A stretch of DNA of 64,000 nt from Sedimentitalea sp042687825 (GTDB lineage Bacteria; Pseudomonadota; Alphaproteobacteria; Rhodobacterales; Rhodobacteraceae). Position 1 is the stretch's first letter; each line of letters opens with the position of its first letter. Shown here piece after piece: positions 1 to 8,522 of this stretch. The stretch spans positions 124,001 through 188,000 of the forward strand of contig NZ_JBHUQE010000003.1 of NCBI RefSeq assembly GCF_042687825.1, read 5' to 3'. Under the pieces are notes generated by a model. The model did no database searches. It saw only the letters and a program-made list of their open reading frames with translations, and was not told the origin of the DNA. The position numbers were made by a program, and so were the translations under genes.

Positions 1-297
1 CAGCACGTCAGACGTGAGCACCGCAGGGTCGGCAGCAGCCAACTCCTTTAGACGGTCGATGGCAAACAGGAGCTGGAAATAGACCGGCTGCTCAGCCCAG
101 AGTGTGCCGTCATTGTCGAAAGCCGCGATGCGCGCGGTCGGGGTGACATAGTCAGGTGACTCAGGGTCCGTCACGCGTTCGACAAATTCGATGATCCTGG
201 CCTTGGTGGCCGTGTCCGTCCATGACGGCAAAGGATCCGCCAGCAGAGCTGACGCAAACAGAATTGAAAATGGAAGTGAAACCAGTAGAGTACGCAT
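1..297 (-). CDS. HAD-family hydrolase, N-terminal part (cut by window edge)
   Basis: Translating the minus strand from an ATG at 297 gives a signal-peptide-like start (MRTLLVSLPFSILFASALLA), then the HAD motif I stretch AAFDNDGTLW with the nucleophile Asp and the DxDGT pattern. GGAGG lies about 8 bases before the ATG. Only 99 codons are visible because the gene continues past base 1. Secreted HAD phosphatases of this kind are often found beside sulfatases, and the next gene on the same strand is an arylsulfatase, so a shared phosphate- or sulfate-ester scavenging role is plausible. The substrate cannot be inferred. Confidence 0.8.
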   Translation of the reverse strand, partial: MRTLLVSLPFSILFASALLADPLPSWTDTATKARIIEFVERVTDPESPDYVTPTARIAAFDNDGTLWAEQPVYFQLLFAIDRLKELAAADPAVLTSDVL

Positions 298-395
298 CGG
301 GAAGACCTCCGCAAGCGCAGGGAAGGGGACGCCGGGGCGACCGGCGGAATACGCGCCCCGGCGGAGAAGTTCCACCGGGGCGAACAGGGATTGGC

Positions 396-2027
396 CTACT
401 GCGCGCCGCCCGGCTGCGTCAGCTTCTCCATCACCTTGTCGAGGCTGAAGGAAGCCGCCTCCTGCCGTGGCGGGTATTCCTTGAAGGTCTCTAGGAACTG
501 CGCGACATAGGTTTGGGCCGGCACCAGCATGAAGGCTCGGTCGAGCAGCCAGTCGTAATAGGTGTTCGACGTCCGGTAGCCGCGTTCATACGGGTCTCGG
601 CGCAGGTTGAAGATCAGCGGCACGCGCAGTGGTGTCAGCGGCTCCATCCAGGCCCGGAAGGTCCCCCAGGCTTTTTGCTCCAGGAAGGTGATCTTCCAGT
701 TGTTGAGCCGGATCGCTGCGAGGTCGCCGTCATCGGTAAAGTAGAAGATCTCCTTGCGCGGGCTCTCGTCCGTCTCGCCCTTCAGCATAGGCAAGAGGTT
801 GTAGCCGTCGAGATGGACGCGGTATTCGCGGCCTGCCATCTCTGGAACTGTGACGCCTTCCAGCAAATCTTCCTTAACGGTCACGTTGCCTGCGGCGGCC
901 AGGAATGTCGGCAGCCAGTCCATGTGATGCACGATCTCATTCGAGATCGTTCCCGGCGCGATATTGCCGGGCCAGCGGACCATGGCGGGCACCCGCCAGG
1001 CGCCTTCCCACTGGGTGTTCTTCTCGCCCCAGAACGGGGTCATCCCGGCATCCGGCCAGGTGTTCATGTGGACGCCATTGTCAGTGGAATAGAACACGAT
1101 GGTATTATCGGCGATGCCAAGTTCGTCAAGTTTGTCGAGGAACTTGCCGATATCCATGTCGTGTTCGATCATGCCCGCCGTGTATTCGTCAGCCCGTTCT
1201 CCATTGTACTTTTCATCGGCAAGCGCGCGGTTCTCGTCGCTGACATGGGTGCGGAAATGCATCCGCGTTCCGCTCCACCACAGGAACCACGGAGTCCCGG
1301 AGGCGGTCTGCTCCTCCATCCAGGCGATCGCTGCATCCGATGTCTCGTCGTCAACGACCTCCATCCGCTTCTGCGTCAGCGCGCCGGTATCCTCGATATT
1401 CTGGGTGATTTCAGTCTCGCCGTAGGTCGCGGTCACGTTCAGAACACCGCGCGGACCGAAGCGTTCGAGAAACGTTGTGCCGTCCGCCAGGACCATGTCC
1501 CGCGGGTAATCTTCATTCTCCGGCTCTTCCTCAGCATTCAGATGGTAGAGATTGCCGAAGAACACGTCGAAACCGTGGTTCGTCGGGAGGTGTTCATCCC
1601 GGTCACCCAGGTGGTTCTTGCCGAATTGCCCGGTGGCATAGCCTTCGGCCTTGAGGAGGCCTGCAATGGTCGGGTCTTCGACCTGCATGCCTTCCTCGGC
1701 GCCGGGCAGCCCGACCTTGGACAGACCGGTGCGGAAGACCGACTGGCCCATGATAAAGGACGACCGGCCAGCCGTGCAGGATTGTTCGCCGTAATAGTCG
1801 GTAAAGATCATTCCCTCTTTGGCAACCCGGTCGATATTCGGGGTTTGATAGCCCATCAGCCCCATTGTGTATGCGGAGATATTGGACTGGCCGATGTCGT
1901 CGCCCCAAATAACGAGAATGTTCGGTTTTTCGCTCGCGCTGCCTTCCTGGGCAAGCGCTGGCGCCCCTCCAATGCTCACCATCAGGATGCCGGCCCCGAC
2001 GGCCCGGCCAAAATGCATTATTGCCAT
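396..2027 (-). CDS. Secreted arylsulfatase (type I, cysteine-type)
   Basis: 543 aa. The start at 2027 is chosen because GAGGGAG lies about 8 bases upstream and it opens a signal peptide (MAIMHFGRAVGAGILMVSIG, ending APALAQ). The N-terminal sulfatase core follows: KPNILVIWGDDIGQS carries metal-binding Asp residues, and SCTAGRSSF matches the C-x-[PA]-x-R signature whose Cys becomes formylglycine. YSTDNGVHMNTW is a second metal/sulfate-site region. Activation would need a formylglycine-generating enzyme. The only FGE-fold protein in this window, at 37338-38900, lacks the needed cysteines, so the activator must be elsewhere. The gene and the HAD partner sit next to IS debris, which suggests an acquired block. 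Confidence 0.9.
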   Translation of the reverse strand: MAIMHFGRAVGAGILMVSIGGAPALAQEGSASEKPNILVIWGDDIGQSNISAYTMGLMGYQTPNIDRVAKEGMIFTDYYGEQSCTAGRSSFIMGQSVFRTGLSKVGLPGAEEGMQVEDPTIAGLLKAEGYATGQFGKNHLGDRDEHLPTNHGFDVFFGNLYHLNAEEEPENEDYPRDMVLADGTTFLERFGPRGVLNVTATYGETEITQNIEDTGALTQKRMEVVDDETSDAAIAWMEEQTASGTPWFLWWSGTRMHFRTHVSDENRALADEKYNGERADEYTAGMIEHDMDIGKFLDKLDELGIADNTIVFYSTDNGVHMNTWPDAGMTPFWGEKNTQWEGAWRVPAMVRWPGNIAPGTISNEIVHHMDWLPTFLAAAGNVTVKEDLLEGVTVPEMAGREYRVHLDGYNLLPMLKGETDESPRKEIFYFTDDGDLAAIRLNNWKITFLEQKAWGTFRAWMEPLTPLRVPLIFNLRRDPYERGYRTSNTYYDWLLDRAFMLVPAQTYVAQFLETFKEYPPRQEAASFSLDKVMEKLTQPGGAQ

Positions 2028-2274
2028 AATCGATAACTCCCTCGCATTTGATATATTGAAACTTGAGGTGGCCGCAGACAGGCAATAAGCGAGAAACATG
2101 GTTGCCAGAGTGCCACCCCCAAAGCATTTTAGTAGGGTCATTTATCCATAGGTTGAGGGAATGGCGCAACACATTCGTTTAAGTCTATTTGCCTCTCGTC
2201 AAATGCTTCTTGAATGTTGGCCCTGCAGCCCGACGCGCCAATGGGTGCCGTAATCGTCTGGCCGTTGACTAATG

Positions 2275-2485
2275 CGGCCAGACCCGCCGCCGAGGTGCCG
2301 ATAACCAAGACGGCCCTTGTCGTCGGCTGGGGAACTTCGAGAGTGCACGGGCTCGCGCCGAAAAGGTCCTGGAGGCAGAACCGGATTTCAAGGTCGGCAT
2401 CTTCGCCGACTCCATGTCCTTCCGAGATCCAACACTTGTCCAAGATTATCTTTAAGGCCTCATCGGGACCGGCGTGCCGGAATGA
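2275..2485 (+). pseudogene. C-terminal remnant of a cyclase-type TPR protein
   Basis: One plus frame reads NFESARARAEKVLEAEPDF, then FADSMSFRDPTLVQDYL, a TAA at 2453, and on to GLIGTGVPE before TGA at 2483. This resembles the TPR tail of class III adenylate/guanylate cyclase-like proteins, which often end in a pattern like pF.dp...YldgLRkAGlPe. The internal stop and the lack of any upstream domain mark it as a broken leftover. The identification rests on recalled family patterns only. The stretch 2028-2274 upstream holds nothing I recognise. Confidence 0.4.
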
Positions 2486-2529
2486 CCGCTCGGGGCTGGC
2501 CTTTCCAGCACGACTTCGCTGCAGCTGCA

Positions 2530-2885
2530 GTTGCGGCTGGTAGATGTGACAATGATCGATTATCGTTCGTAGAGCTTGCTGATCAGGCGGAACAGAAGCT
2601 GGCCACCAGTCTGGGCGAAGGGCAAATAGCCGAGTTCGTCCAGGGTCCGGAAGTCCGGACAGGAGATCAGATCCGCAGTCCGGCCTTGCCGTTCGGCACC
2701 GGCTTTTGCACCCAGCCTGCTGACCAGATCGACGACGTTGAAGAACCGCCCCGGCGTCCGGCCCGGATACAGGCGCGGGCGATGCTGGCGGCGGGCTGGG
2801 TTTTCCCTGATGCCCCGGTGCCCACCGGCAGACCGAGCGGCCAGGCCCACAGGTTCTGCGGGCGTGCTGGCATTTCGGTCGCCGG
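2530..2885 (-). pseudogene. istB: Fragment of IS21-family istB (central/C-terminal part)
   Basis: The minus strand encodes IstB hallmarks in two frames. One frame has VGTGASGKTQPAASIARACI, a P-loop region corrupted relative to GGTGTGKTHLAIAIARACI. The other has RFFNVVDLVSRL and LDELGYLPFAQTGGQLLF, the Walker B region, through LYER, followed by an in-frame TAA and SIIVT (compare LYERTSIIVTTN). Frameshift, stop and truncation show it is dead. It directly abuts the end of the metal-sensor-like gene at 2887. The matching N-terminal half of an istB occurs at 13868-14165 in the opposite orientation. Confidence 0.85.
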
Positions 2886-2886
2886 C

Positions 2887-3441
2887 TCAGTTGTCCGAAC
2901 GGCGCCAGTGCGTCCGCCGGTCCGTTCGTGCAGGACGGCTCAGCGCCTCTTCGATACGCGCCGCATAGCTGGCACGCTCGGCATCGCTCATGGCGCTGAC
3001 CCGCCGCAGCCAGGCCGCATTCGCGGCGGCCTGCCAGTCGCGGCGCGACCGGGCATGGGCTTCGAGCACCGATGTCGCGGCGTCGGGCTGAAACGGGACC
3101 GCACGCAACGCTGCCGCCAGTTGGGCCCCCTCGATCCCATGCCCGACCGGGTGATGGTTCTCGTTATTCTTCCCTTTTCCGCCCGCTTGGGCGGTCGCAA
3201 GCGCCGGCATCAGCTGCCGCATGTCCCGGCGAAAAGCGCGGCGATCCTCGCGCGACAATTCGCGGTACAGAGCCGCGCCCAGAGCCGGCGGCGGCCGTCG
3301 TACCCCGTCCGGGCCGCCAAATCGATACACTGCGCCGGCGACCAGCCCCACAACCAGCAGGTTCGCTGCCAGCGACAGCACCAGCAAAATGCGCATCCAG
3401 CGCCGGTTCCGTCCGGGCGATTTATTGTCCGTTTCGGTCAT
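2887..3441 (-). CDS. Periplasmic heavy-metal sensor-like protein (CnrR/Spy type)
   Basis: 184 aa. After a basic N-terminus a membrane segment (WMRILLVLSLAANLLVVGLV, about residues 15-40) anchors a helical periplasmic domain rich in Arg, Ala and Glu (LYRELSREDRRAFRRDMRQL and similar), as in the Metal_resist/CnrR-like family. The ATG lies directly after the stop of the preceding gene, so it is the third gene of an ECF sigma operon. In CnrYXH-type systems such proteins sense metal and control an anti-sigma factor, so a comparable role is inferred. No clear metal-ligand cluster is evident apart from an ENHHPVGHG stretch. The C-terminus lies beside IS debris and could be altered. Confidence 0.65.
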   Translation of the reverse strand: MTETDNKSPGRNRRWMRILLVLSLAANLLVVGLVAGAVYRFGGPDGVRRPPPALGAALYRELSREDRRAFRRDMRQLMPALATAQAGGKGKNNENHHPVGHGIEGAQLAAALRAVPFQPDAATSVLEAHARSRRDWQAAANAAWLRRVSAMSDAERASYAARIEEALSRPARTDRRTHWRRSDN

Positions 3442-3813
3442 TCACCGCTCCTCCGCCATCGCCAGCATCAGGCTGTCATCGCCAAACAGAGCGGTTTCCC
3501 ATATCAGCAGCCCGGCCGGATCCGGCAGCGCCTGCGGTGGCGCTACCCCCAGCCAGATACCGATTGCGCAGGCCGTCACCAACCCCCCCATCGCGGGCCA
3601 GCCGCCCAGCATCTGCATCAGTTGACGCCACCGCCCCGACCGCCGCGATTGCATCCGGATTTCCTGACGCGCCGCTGCCGGCGTTGCGTCCTGCACGCGC
3701 GCCGCGTCGGCGAGAACACGTGCGGCCAGACCCTCAGGCAGATGTGCCGTCTCGCGACGGGCAGCATCGAAAAAGCCGTCCAGATCGATCTCGTTCCGAT
3801 TGCCGTCAGTCAT
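3442..3813 (-). CDS. Small membrane protein, putative anti-sigma factor
   Basis: 123 aa. A hydrophilic N-terminal half (about residues 1-85) is followed by one probable membrane span (AMGGLVTACAIGIWLGVA) and a short tail that would be periplasmic. Its start overlaps the end of the sigma factor gene by 8 bases, implying translational coupling. A single-pass protein with a cytosolic N-terminus encoded directly after an ECF sigma factor is the usual arrangement of an anti-sigma factor. No zinc-binding HxxxCxxC motif is present, so it is not a ZAS-type anti-sigma factor. The function is inferred from position and topology. Confidence 0.55.
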   Translation of the reverse strand: MTDGNRNEIDLDGFFDAARRETAHLPEGLAARVLADAARVQDATPAAARQEIRMQSRRSGRWRQLMQMLGGWPAMGGLVTACAIGIWLGVAPPQALPDPAGLLIWETALFGDDSLMLAMAEER

Positions 3814-4387
3814 CGCTGTACCCCAGTTCGTTGCGTTGCCCGGCCAGCGCCCGGCCCAGCGCCCGTTTGCCTCGCGCGGTCAGGCTCTCCACCGCTTCGG
3901 TGCTGATCTCCATGATCTCGGCGATCTGCGGATTGGACAGGTCCTCGAGATGGCGCAGCACGACGGCCTGACGCTGCCGCTCGGGCAGCTGCATCAGCGC
4001 CGCCTGCAGGGCATCGGCCCGCGCCGCCTGCTGCAGGCGCTCGGGCATGCCGGGCGCCGGATCCGCCGGTTCGGGCACATCGTCCAGCCGCGCCGCGCGG
4101 CGTTTGCGGCGACGCTTGATGTCCAGACACAGGTTCAGCACCACGCGATAGAGCCAGGTGCTGACCTGCGCCGTTCCGGGCTGCCAGTCGGGCGCCATGC
4201 GCCACAGTCGCATCATCGCCTCCTGCGCCACATCCTCGGCCTCGGCCCGGTCGCCCAGTACCCGCAGCGCCACGCCATGAGCGCGTGGCGCCAGGCGTTG
4301 CGTCAACAGGCGCGCCGCCGCCGGCTCGCCCTTGGCGAACAGACCTAACAGGGCGGCGTCGGACGGTTCGGACCGGCCGGCGGTCAT
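3806..4387 (-). CDS. ECF-type RNA polymerase sigma factor
   Basis: 193 aa from the ATG at 4387; a GTG two codons upstream (4393) is also possible. Region 2 includes DVAQEAMMRLWRMAPDW and STWLYRVVLNLCLDIKRRRK, and region 4 includes LPERQRQAVVLRHLEDLSNPQ with a helix-turn-helix (IAEIMEISTEAVESLTARGK). Both are standard for extracytoplasmic function sigma factors, which redirect RNA polymerase to stress promoters. It is followed by a probable anti-sigma factor and a metal-sensor-like protein. An EF-hand protein gene lies just upstream on the same strand, separated by about 50 bases, and may belong to the same regulon or transcript. Confidence 0.9.
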   Translation of the reverse strand: MTAGRSEPSDAALLGLFAKGEPAAARLLTQRLAPRAHGVALRVLGDRAEAEDVAQEAMMRLWRMAPDWQPGTAQVSTWLYRVVLNLCLDIKRRRKRRAARLDDVPEPADPAPGMPERLQQAARADALQAALMQLPERQRQAVVLRHLEDLSNPQIAEIMEISTEAVESLTARGKRALGRALAGQRNELGYSDD

Positions 4388-4436
4388 CGCCACCGGTCCG
4401 AGCCGGCAACCCGGCTATGCGGCGCGCCGGGCACAC

Positions 4437-4898
4437 TCAGTAGTTACCGTGGTGGCGCTTCATGCGGCCCTTGCCGGCTGCCCCGACCGTGTCGAATTCC
4501 TCTTGCGAGATGCCGCCGCTGCCGTCGCTGTCCATTTGATCGAACATCCGGCCCGACCGTCGCGGGCTGGGCATCTCGTCGCGTGACAGGGCTCCGTCCT
4601 TGTCGGCATCGAATTTCTCGATCAGACGTGCGACGCGCTGGGCGACGCGTTGCTGACCGGCCGCCTCCAGTTCGGCGCGGCTGAGCAGGCCGTCACCATC
4701 GGAATCGGCGCTGGCAAAGCGCGCGTCGCGATGGGCGGCCATCTCCTCCGGCGAAATCTCGCCGCTGCCATCCGCATCAAGGTCCTGGAACGACGCCTGG
4801 TGCCCGGACATCCGGCCCGGCCCCATGGCCAGCGCCGCAACCGCGGTCAGCGACATGGCCGACGCCACGATTGCCGTGATGAACATGCTGTTTTTCAT
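4437..4898 (-). CDS. Secreted EF-hand calcium-binding protein
   Basis: 153 aa. The start at 4898 has AAGGAAA upstream and begins a signal peptide (MKNSMFITAIVASAMSLTAV). The mature part has four EF-hand-like loops: DLDADGSGEISPEE, DSDGDGLLSRAE, DADKDGALSRDE and DSDGSGGISQEE. The spacing of Asp, Gly and Glu fits Ca2+ coordination. Placed directly before the ECF sigma operon on the same strand, it may be first in that transcript or a target of the sigma factor. Its partner is unknown. Confidence 0.85.
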   Translation of the reverse strand: MKNSMFITAIVASAMSLTAVAALAMGPGRMSGHQASFQDLDADGSGEISPEEMAAHRDARFASADSDGDGLLSRAELEAAGQQRVAQRVARLIEKFDADKDGALSRDEMPSPRRSGRMFDQMDSDGSGGISQEEFDTVGAAGKGRMKRHHGNY

Positions 4899-5157
4899 TT
4901 TTCGCGTTTCCTTCTGCGCGACGGCCCCGTGCCGTCGATCATACAATGCAAACGTCGCATCCCCGCGGTTCCGTCGATATTTTTTTCCGGACTCGGATTA
5001 TTTTTCCATCCTTTGCATCGTTGCCGGTACGGAAATCTGTCTGCACGGGGCTTCCGGCCCCTGTCACGTATTCGCGACATCGCGCCGCAATGTCACATTA
5101 CCCCCTTTTCCGCACCCGGGATCGCGCCCATTTATGAGGTGGGAGACAAGGAAAAAA

Positions 5158-5556
5158 ATGACAGACGAATCGATTTCACATTCGCCGCATGTCGGCGAAG
5201 ACGCCGCGCGTGATGTGTGGCCCGCGCTGATCCGGGGATGGCGCGGCAAGTGTCCGCACTGCGGCAGCGGGCCTTTGCTCAGTAGTTACCTCAAGGTCAA
5301 CGACCGGTGCAAGGTATGTCGCGAAGAACTGCATCACCACCGGGCCGATGACGGCCCGGCCTATCTGACGATTCTCATCGTCGGCCATGTCATGGCGCCG
5401 CTCTTGCTGCTGGTGTTCATCAACTGGCGGCCGGAACCGCTGACATTGTTCACTATCTTCGCGGTTGGCTGCGTCGGGCTGTCGCTGTACCTTCTGCCGC
5501 GCATGAAGGGGGCCATTGTTGGGTTCCAATGGGCGCGGCACATGCACGGGTTCTGA
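5158..5556 (+). CDS. DUF983 family membrane protein
   Basis: 132 aa. A zinc-ribbon-like start (KCPHCGSGPLL and DRCKVCREEL) is followed by two hydrophobic segments (ILIVGHVMAPLLLLVFINW and LFTIFAVGCVGLSLYLLP) and the closing stretch KGAIVGFQWARHMHG, all typical of DUF983 proteins in alphaproteobacteria. An AAGGA lies before ATG 5158; an in-frame ATG at 5134 is less likely. The molecular role of the family is not established. A Nudix gene follows 52 bases downstream, so the two are probably cotranscribed, as is common in Rhodobacterales. Confidence 0.85.
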   Translation: MTDESISHSPHVGEDAARDVWPALIRGWRGKCPHCGSGPLLSSYLKVNDRCKVCREELHHHRADDGPAYLTILIVGHVMAPLLLLVFINWRPEPLTLFTIFAVGCVGLSLYLLPRMKGAIVGFQWARHMHGF

Positions 5557-5608
5557 CTCGGGGGCATTCCCCCCGACAACCCGTCCGGTCAAAGGCGCAC
5601 GAGACAGA

Positions 5609-6313
5609 ATGAGCATGGATAAAACCGCAATCCGGAACGCCGCGACGGTGATCGTCCTGCGCGACCGCCTCAGCGACCCCGCAATCCTGATGGGCCAGCG
5701 GGGCGCCAAGGCGGCCTTCATGCCCAACAAGTTCGTCTTTCCGGGCGGCGCGGTGGATCCGGCCGATGCCCGGGTGCCGCTGGCGGCGCCCTTGCCGGAT
5801 ATCTGCCACCAACGCCTGGGCGACCAGGCACCGGCCGGCATGCAGACCGCGCTGGCCGCTGCCGCGATCCGCGAACTCTGGGAGGAAACCGGCCTGATCC
5901 TGGGCCGGGCCGGAACATGGCCTGACCGCGACGTACCGCCGGACTGGCGCAGCTTTGCCGCCACCGGGCATCTTCCCGCCGCCGACAGCCTGCAATTCGT
6001 ATTTCGCGCCCTGACACCGCCCGGGCGGCCCAGGCGCTTTGACGCGCGGTTCTTTCTGGTCGATGCCAACGCCATCCAGGGCGATCTCGACGATTTTACC
6101 CATGCCTGCGACGAGCTTTCGCATCTGCAGTGGATCAAGCTGCGCGAGGCGCGCAACTTCGACCTGCCCTTTATCACCGAAGTCGTGCTGGCCGAGGTCG
6201 AAGCCCGCGTCGCGGACATGACGCCGCCGGTCAGCGTGCCCTATTTCCGCAATGACGACGAAGAAAGCCTGTTTCTGCGGCTGCGCGGACATCCAATGCC
6301 CAACCACGACTGA
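5609..6313 (+). CDS. Nudix hydrolase
   Basis: 234 aa. The motif RELWEETGL matches the core REUXEEXGU of the Nudix box, preceded by FPGGAVDP. This places it in the long Nudix group that hydrolyses nucleoside diphosphate derivatives such as NUDT7/8/19-like CoA or related substrates. The Glu normally found seven residues before RE is replaced by Ala (GMQTALAAAAIRE), a mild departure. The start at 5609 (ATGAGCATGG) follows GAGACAGA. The substrate cannot be read from sequence. Confidence 0.85.
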   Translation: MSMDKTAIRNAATVIVLRDRLSDPAILMGQRGAKAAFMPNKFVFPGGAVDPADARVPLAAPLPDICHQRLGDQAPAGMQTALAAAAIRELWEETGLILGRAGTWPDRDVPPDWRSFAATGHLPAADSLQFVFRALTPPGRPRRFDARFFLVDANAIQGDLDDFTHACDELSHLQWIKLREARNFDLPFITEVVLAEVEARVADMTPPVSVPYFRNDDEESLFLRLRGHPMPNHD

Positions 6314-6410
6314 CGGGTCACCCGCAGGGCGTCCGAGTTGCGCGCGCCTTGCATGGCCCGCGTGGCCTGAACGCAAATGATTCATATGCGCCGCAAGGCG
6401 CGCCTTTGGG

Positions 6411-7313
6411 TCAGATCGCCAGCACCAGCAACAGGATCGACAGGCCCAACAACGCCATGCCGCCGATCTCGCGCAGGCTGACGGTTTCGCGAAAGAACAG
6501 CACCGAGGCCAACAGACTCAGGATCAGCTCGATCTGCCCCAGCGCCTTGACATAGGCGGCGTTCTGCAAGGTAAAGGCCAGGAACCAGCAGAACGAACCG
6601 GCCATGCTGAACAGGCCGACCCAGACCGCGACCCGGCGCGCGCCCCAGACCGCGCGCAGTTCGGCACGGTCGCGCCAGCCCAGCCACAGCGCCATTGCCA
6701 GTGTTTGCAGGCAGACCACACAGGCCAGCGTCACCCCGGCGCGCAGAACCGGGTCCGCCGCCGCTATTTCCAGCGATGCGCCTCGATAGCTGACCGCGGA
6801 AAAGGCGAACAGCACCCCCGAACCCAGCCCCAGCGCCGAAGCCCGGTTGCCCAGCTGCCGGATCCACGCCCCCTGCGCGTTCGGCCCCCGGGCCAGCAAA
6901 AGCACCGCTGCCAGACCCAGCAGAATGGCGGCAAAACCCAGCGCGCTGACGCCTTCGCCCAGAATCACAAAGCCGACCAGCGCGGTCTGGATCACCTCGG
7001 TCTTCTTGAACGTGATGCCAACGGCGAAATTGCGCTGCTTGAACAGCGCCACCACGCAGATCGTCGCCAGAATCTGCGCCAGCCCGCCGATGGCGGCAAA
7101 TCCCCAAAAGACCGGCCCCAGGGACGGAAGATCGCGCCCGGTCACCGCCAGGTACAGCGCCATAAATCCCAGGATCAGCGGCGCGGAATAGCAAAAGCGC
7201 GAAAATGTCGCCCCCGCGGCCGACAATTTCGTCGTGCTCAGGCTCTTTTGCAGCATGAAACGCAGGGTTTGAAAGGCGGCGGCGGCCAGTGTGACCGGTA
7301 TCCAGAGGCTCAT
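6411..7313 (-). CDS. EamA/DMT-family membrane transporter
   Basis: 300 aa with about ten hydrophobic segments in two repeated halves, as in the drug/metabolite transporter superfamily. Examples are APLILGFMALYLAVTG, GGLAQILATICVVALF and the C-terminal GMALLGLSILLLVLAI. The conserved FKKTEVIQTALVGFVILGE stretch sits at the end of the first half. The start MSLWIPVTLA at 7313 is preferred to longer frames that run into the desaturase gene. Substrate unknown. It is followed by no terminator that I can see. Confidence 0.85.
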   Translation of the reverse strand: MSLWIPVTLAAAAFQTLRFMLQKSLSTTKLSAAGATFSRFCYSAPLILGFMALYLAVTGRDLPSLGPVFWGFAAIGGLAQILATICVVALFKQRNFAVGITFKKTEVIQTALVGFVILGEGVSALGFAAILLGLAAVLLLARGPNAQGAWIRQLGNRASALGLGSGVLFAFSAVSYRGASLEIAAADPVLRAGVTLACVVCLQTLAMALWLGWRDRAELRAVWGARRVAVWVGLFSMAGSFCWFLAFTLQNAAYVKALGQIELILSLLASVLFFRETVSLREIGGMALLGLSILLLVLAI

Positions 7314-7332
7314 GCCCCCTAGTGGCGCATAT

Positions 7333-8238
7333 TCACCCTTCTGGCCAGAGCGGATGCGGCACCGGATCCTTGGCGCGCCAGAAATGGCGCCGGAAAATCT
7401 GGCCATACGAGCGATAGGCATAGCCGAGGTTGCGGGCCAGATACTGCGCCTTCCGGGCACGATACAGCGCCGGCAACCGGTACCAGGGCGCGGTCGGGTG
7501 CATGTGATGCACGACATGCAGGTTGTTGTTCAGAAACAACAGCGCAAGCGGGCCGCGGTCTTCGATGATCACCGTACGGGCGCGGGCGTCTTCATGGGCG
7601 CGATGCTCCAGAAAGGTGCGGATCTTGAGCAGCCCCAGCCCGAGATAGGCGGCGGTCAGATAGGCCCAGACCGGCATCGGAGAAACGGCGACCAGCGCCA
7701 GCACCGCCGCCGCGCCGGGCAGATGCAGCCCCCAGGCCAGCCAGACCGCCCCTCCGCCCGCCCGCAGGGCCTGCAACTCGTCGTGAAAGAACCGCGCCTG
7801 CCCGAGGGCCGGCCCCAGCAGGATGCGCCCCAATAGCGTGTTGTTCAGGCGCAAGAGCCAGCGCCGCCAGCGCGGCATCGCCGCCCAGACGGCCGGGTCC
7901 AGATAGTTGCTTTCCGGATCGTCATAGGGATCGGTCAGGATCGGCTCGCGGTGATGCGCCAGATGCAGGTCGCGAAATCGGCGATAGGGAATGCACAGGT
8001 TCAGCGGCAGCAGCATCGTCACCTCGTTCCAGCGCCGGTCGCGAAACGGATGCCCGTGTAGCACCTCATGCGTCAGCGAGGCGTGAAAGGCGATCAGCAC
8101 CCCGATGACCAGGATCGCCGTCACCGGCGCCACCGCCGCCAGCCGGAACATCGCCAGCCCCCATAGCCCGTAGCAGACCAGGATGGCCGCCAGCGTGATC
8201 CATTCGATACGGTGGTCCGGCCGGCGCGATTCAGACAT
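7333..8238 (-). CDS. Fatty acid desaturase family protein
   Basis: 301 aa. Three histidine boxes of membrane di-iron desaturases/hydroxylases are present: HEVLHGH, HLAHHRE and HVVHHMHP, with hydrophobic stretches around them. The reaction would be O2-dependent desaturation or hydroxylation of an acyl or isoprenoid chain in the inner membrane; the exact substrate is not determined. The start at 8238 overlaps the end of the DUF2061 gene by 8 bases, so the two are translationally coupled. Confidence 0.85.
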   Translation of the reverse strand: MSESRRPDHRIEWITLAAILVCYGLWGLAMFRLAAVAPVTAILVIGVLIAFHASLTHEVLHGHPFRDRRWNEVTMLLPLNLCIPYRRFRDLHLAHHREPILTDPYDDPESNYLDPAVWAAMPRWRRWLLRLNNTLLGRILLGPALGQARFFHDELQALRAGGGAVWLAWGLHLPGAAAVLALVAVSPMPVWAYLTAAYLGLGLLKIRTFLEHRAHEDARARTVIIEDRGPLALLFLNNNLHVVHHMHPTAPWYRLPALYRARKAQYLARNLGYAYRSYGQIFRRHFWRAKDPVPHPLWPEG

Positions 8239-8458
8239 GGCGCCCCCAACGGATTCCCGCCCAGATCCGTTCATACAGAACATAGCCCGTCAGCCCGATC
8301 GCGGTATTGATCAGCGCCATGCCACCGCCCGCAGTGGGCGAGCCGGTCACCGCAACGCCCACCAGTGACATGATCACGAATCCGATCCCGTTCCAGATCA
8401 CTGCCTTGACCAGCGATCGCCGCCGCGTCTCCGAGACTTGCCTATTCTTGTGTGCCAT
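8231..8458 (-). CDS. DUF2061 small membrane protein
   Basis: 75 aa with two hydrophobic segments (AVIWNGIGFVIMSLVGVAVT and GMALINTAIGLTGYVLYE) and the ending ERIWAGIRWGRH, the usual DUF2061 layout. Function unknown. Its stop overlaps the start of the desaturase gene, forming a two-gene operon. The XRE-type regulator at 8542 is divergent from it, so the 83-base interval holds promoters for both. Confidence 0.85.
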   Translation of the reverse strand: MAHKNRQVSETRRRSLVKAVIWNGIGFVIMSLVGVAVTGSPTAGGGMALINTAIGLTGYVLYERIWAGIRWGRHV

Positions 8459-8522
8459 GCCCTTGGCCTAGCTCGGCCAGGTGTTGCTGAAAATTCCGAA
8501 TATGATTAACAAAACTCTGCAG

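Noticed and set aside
513..2036. A 507-codon plus-strand frame across the arylsulfatase.
   Set aside because: It is the antisense shadow of the sulfatase gene, with low-complexity composition and no recognisable domain.
2138..2443. A 101-codon minus-strand ORF upstream of the arylsulfatase.
   Set aside because: No ribosome site or domain. The better explanation is the plus-strand cyclase-tail remnant that shares these bases.
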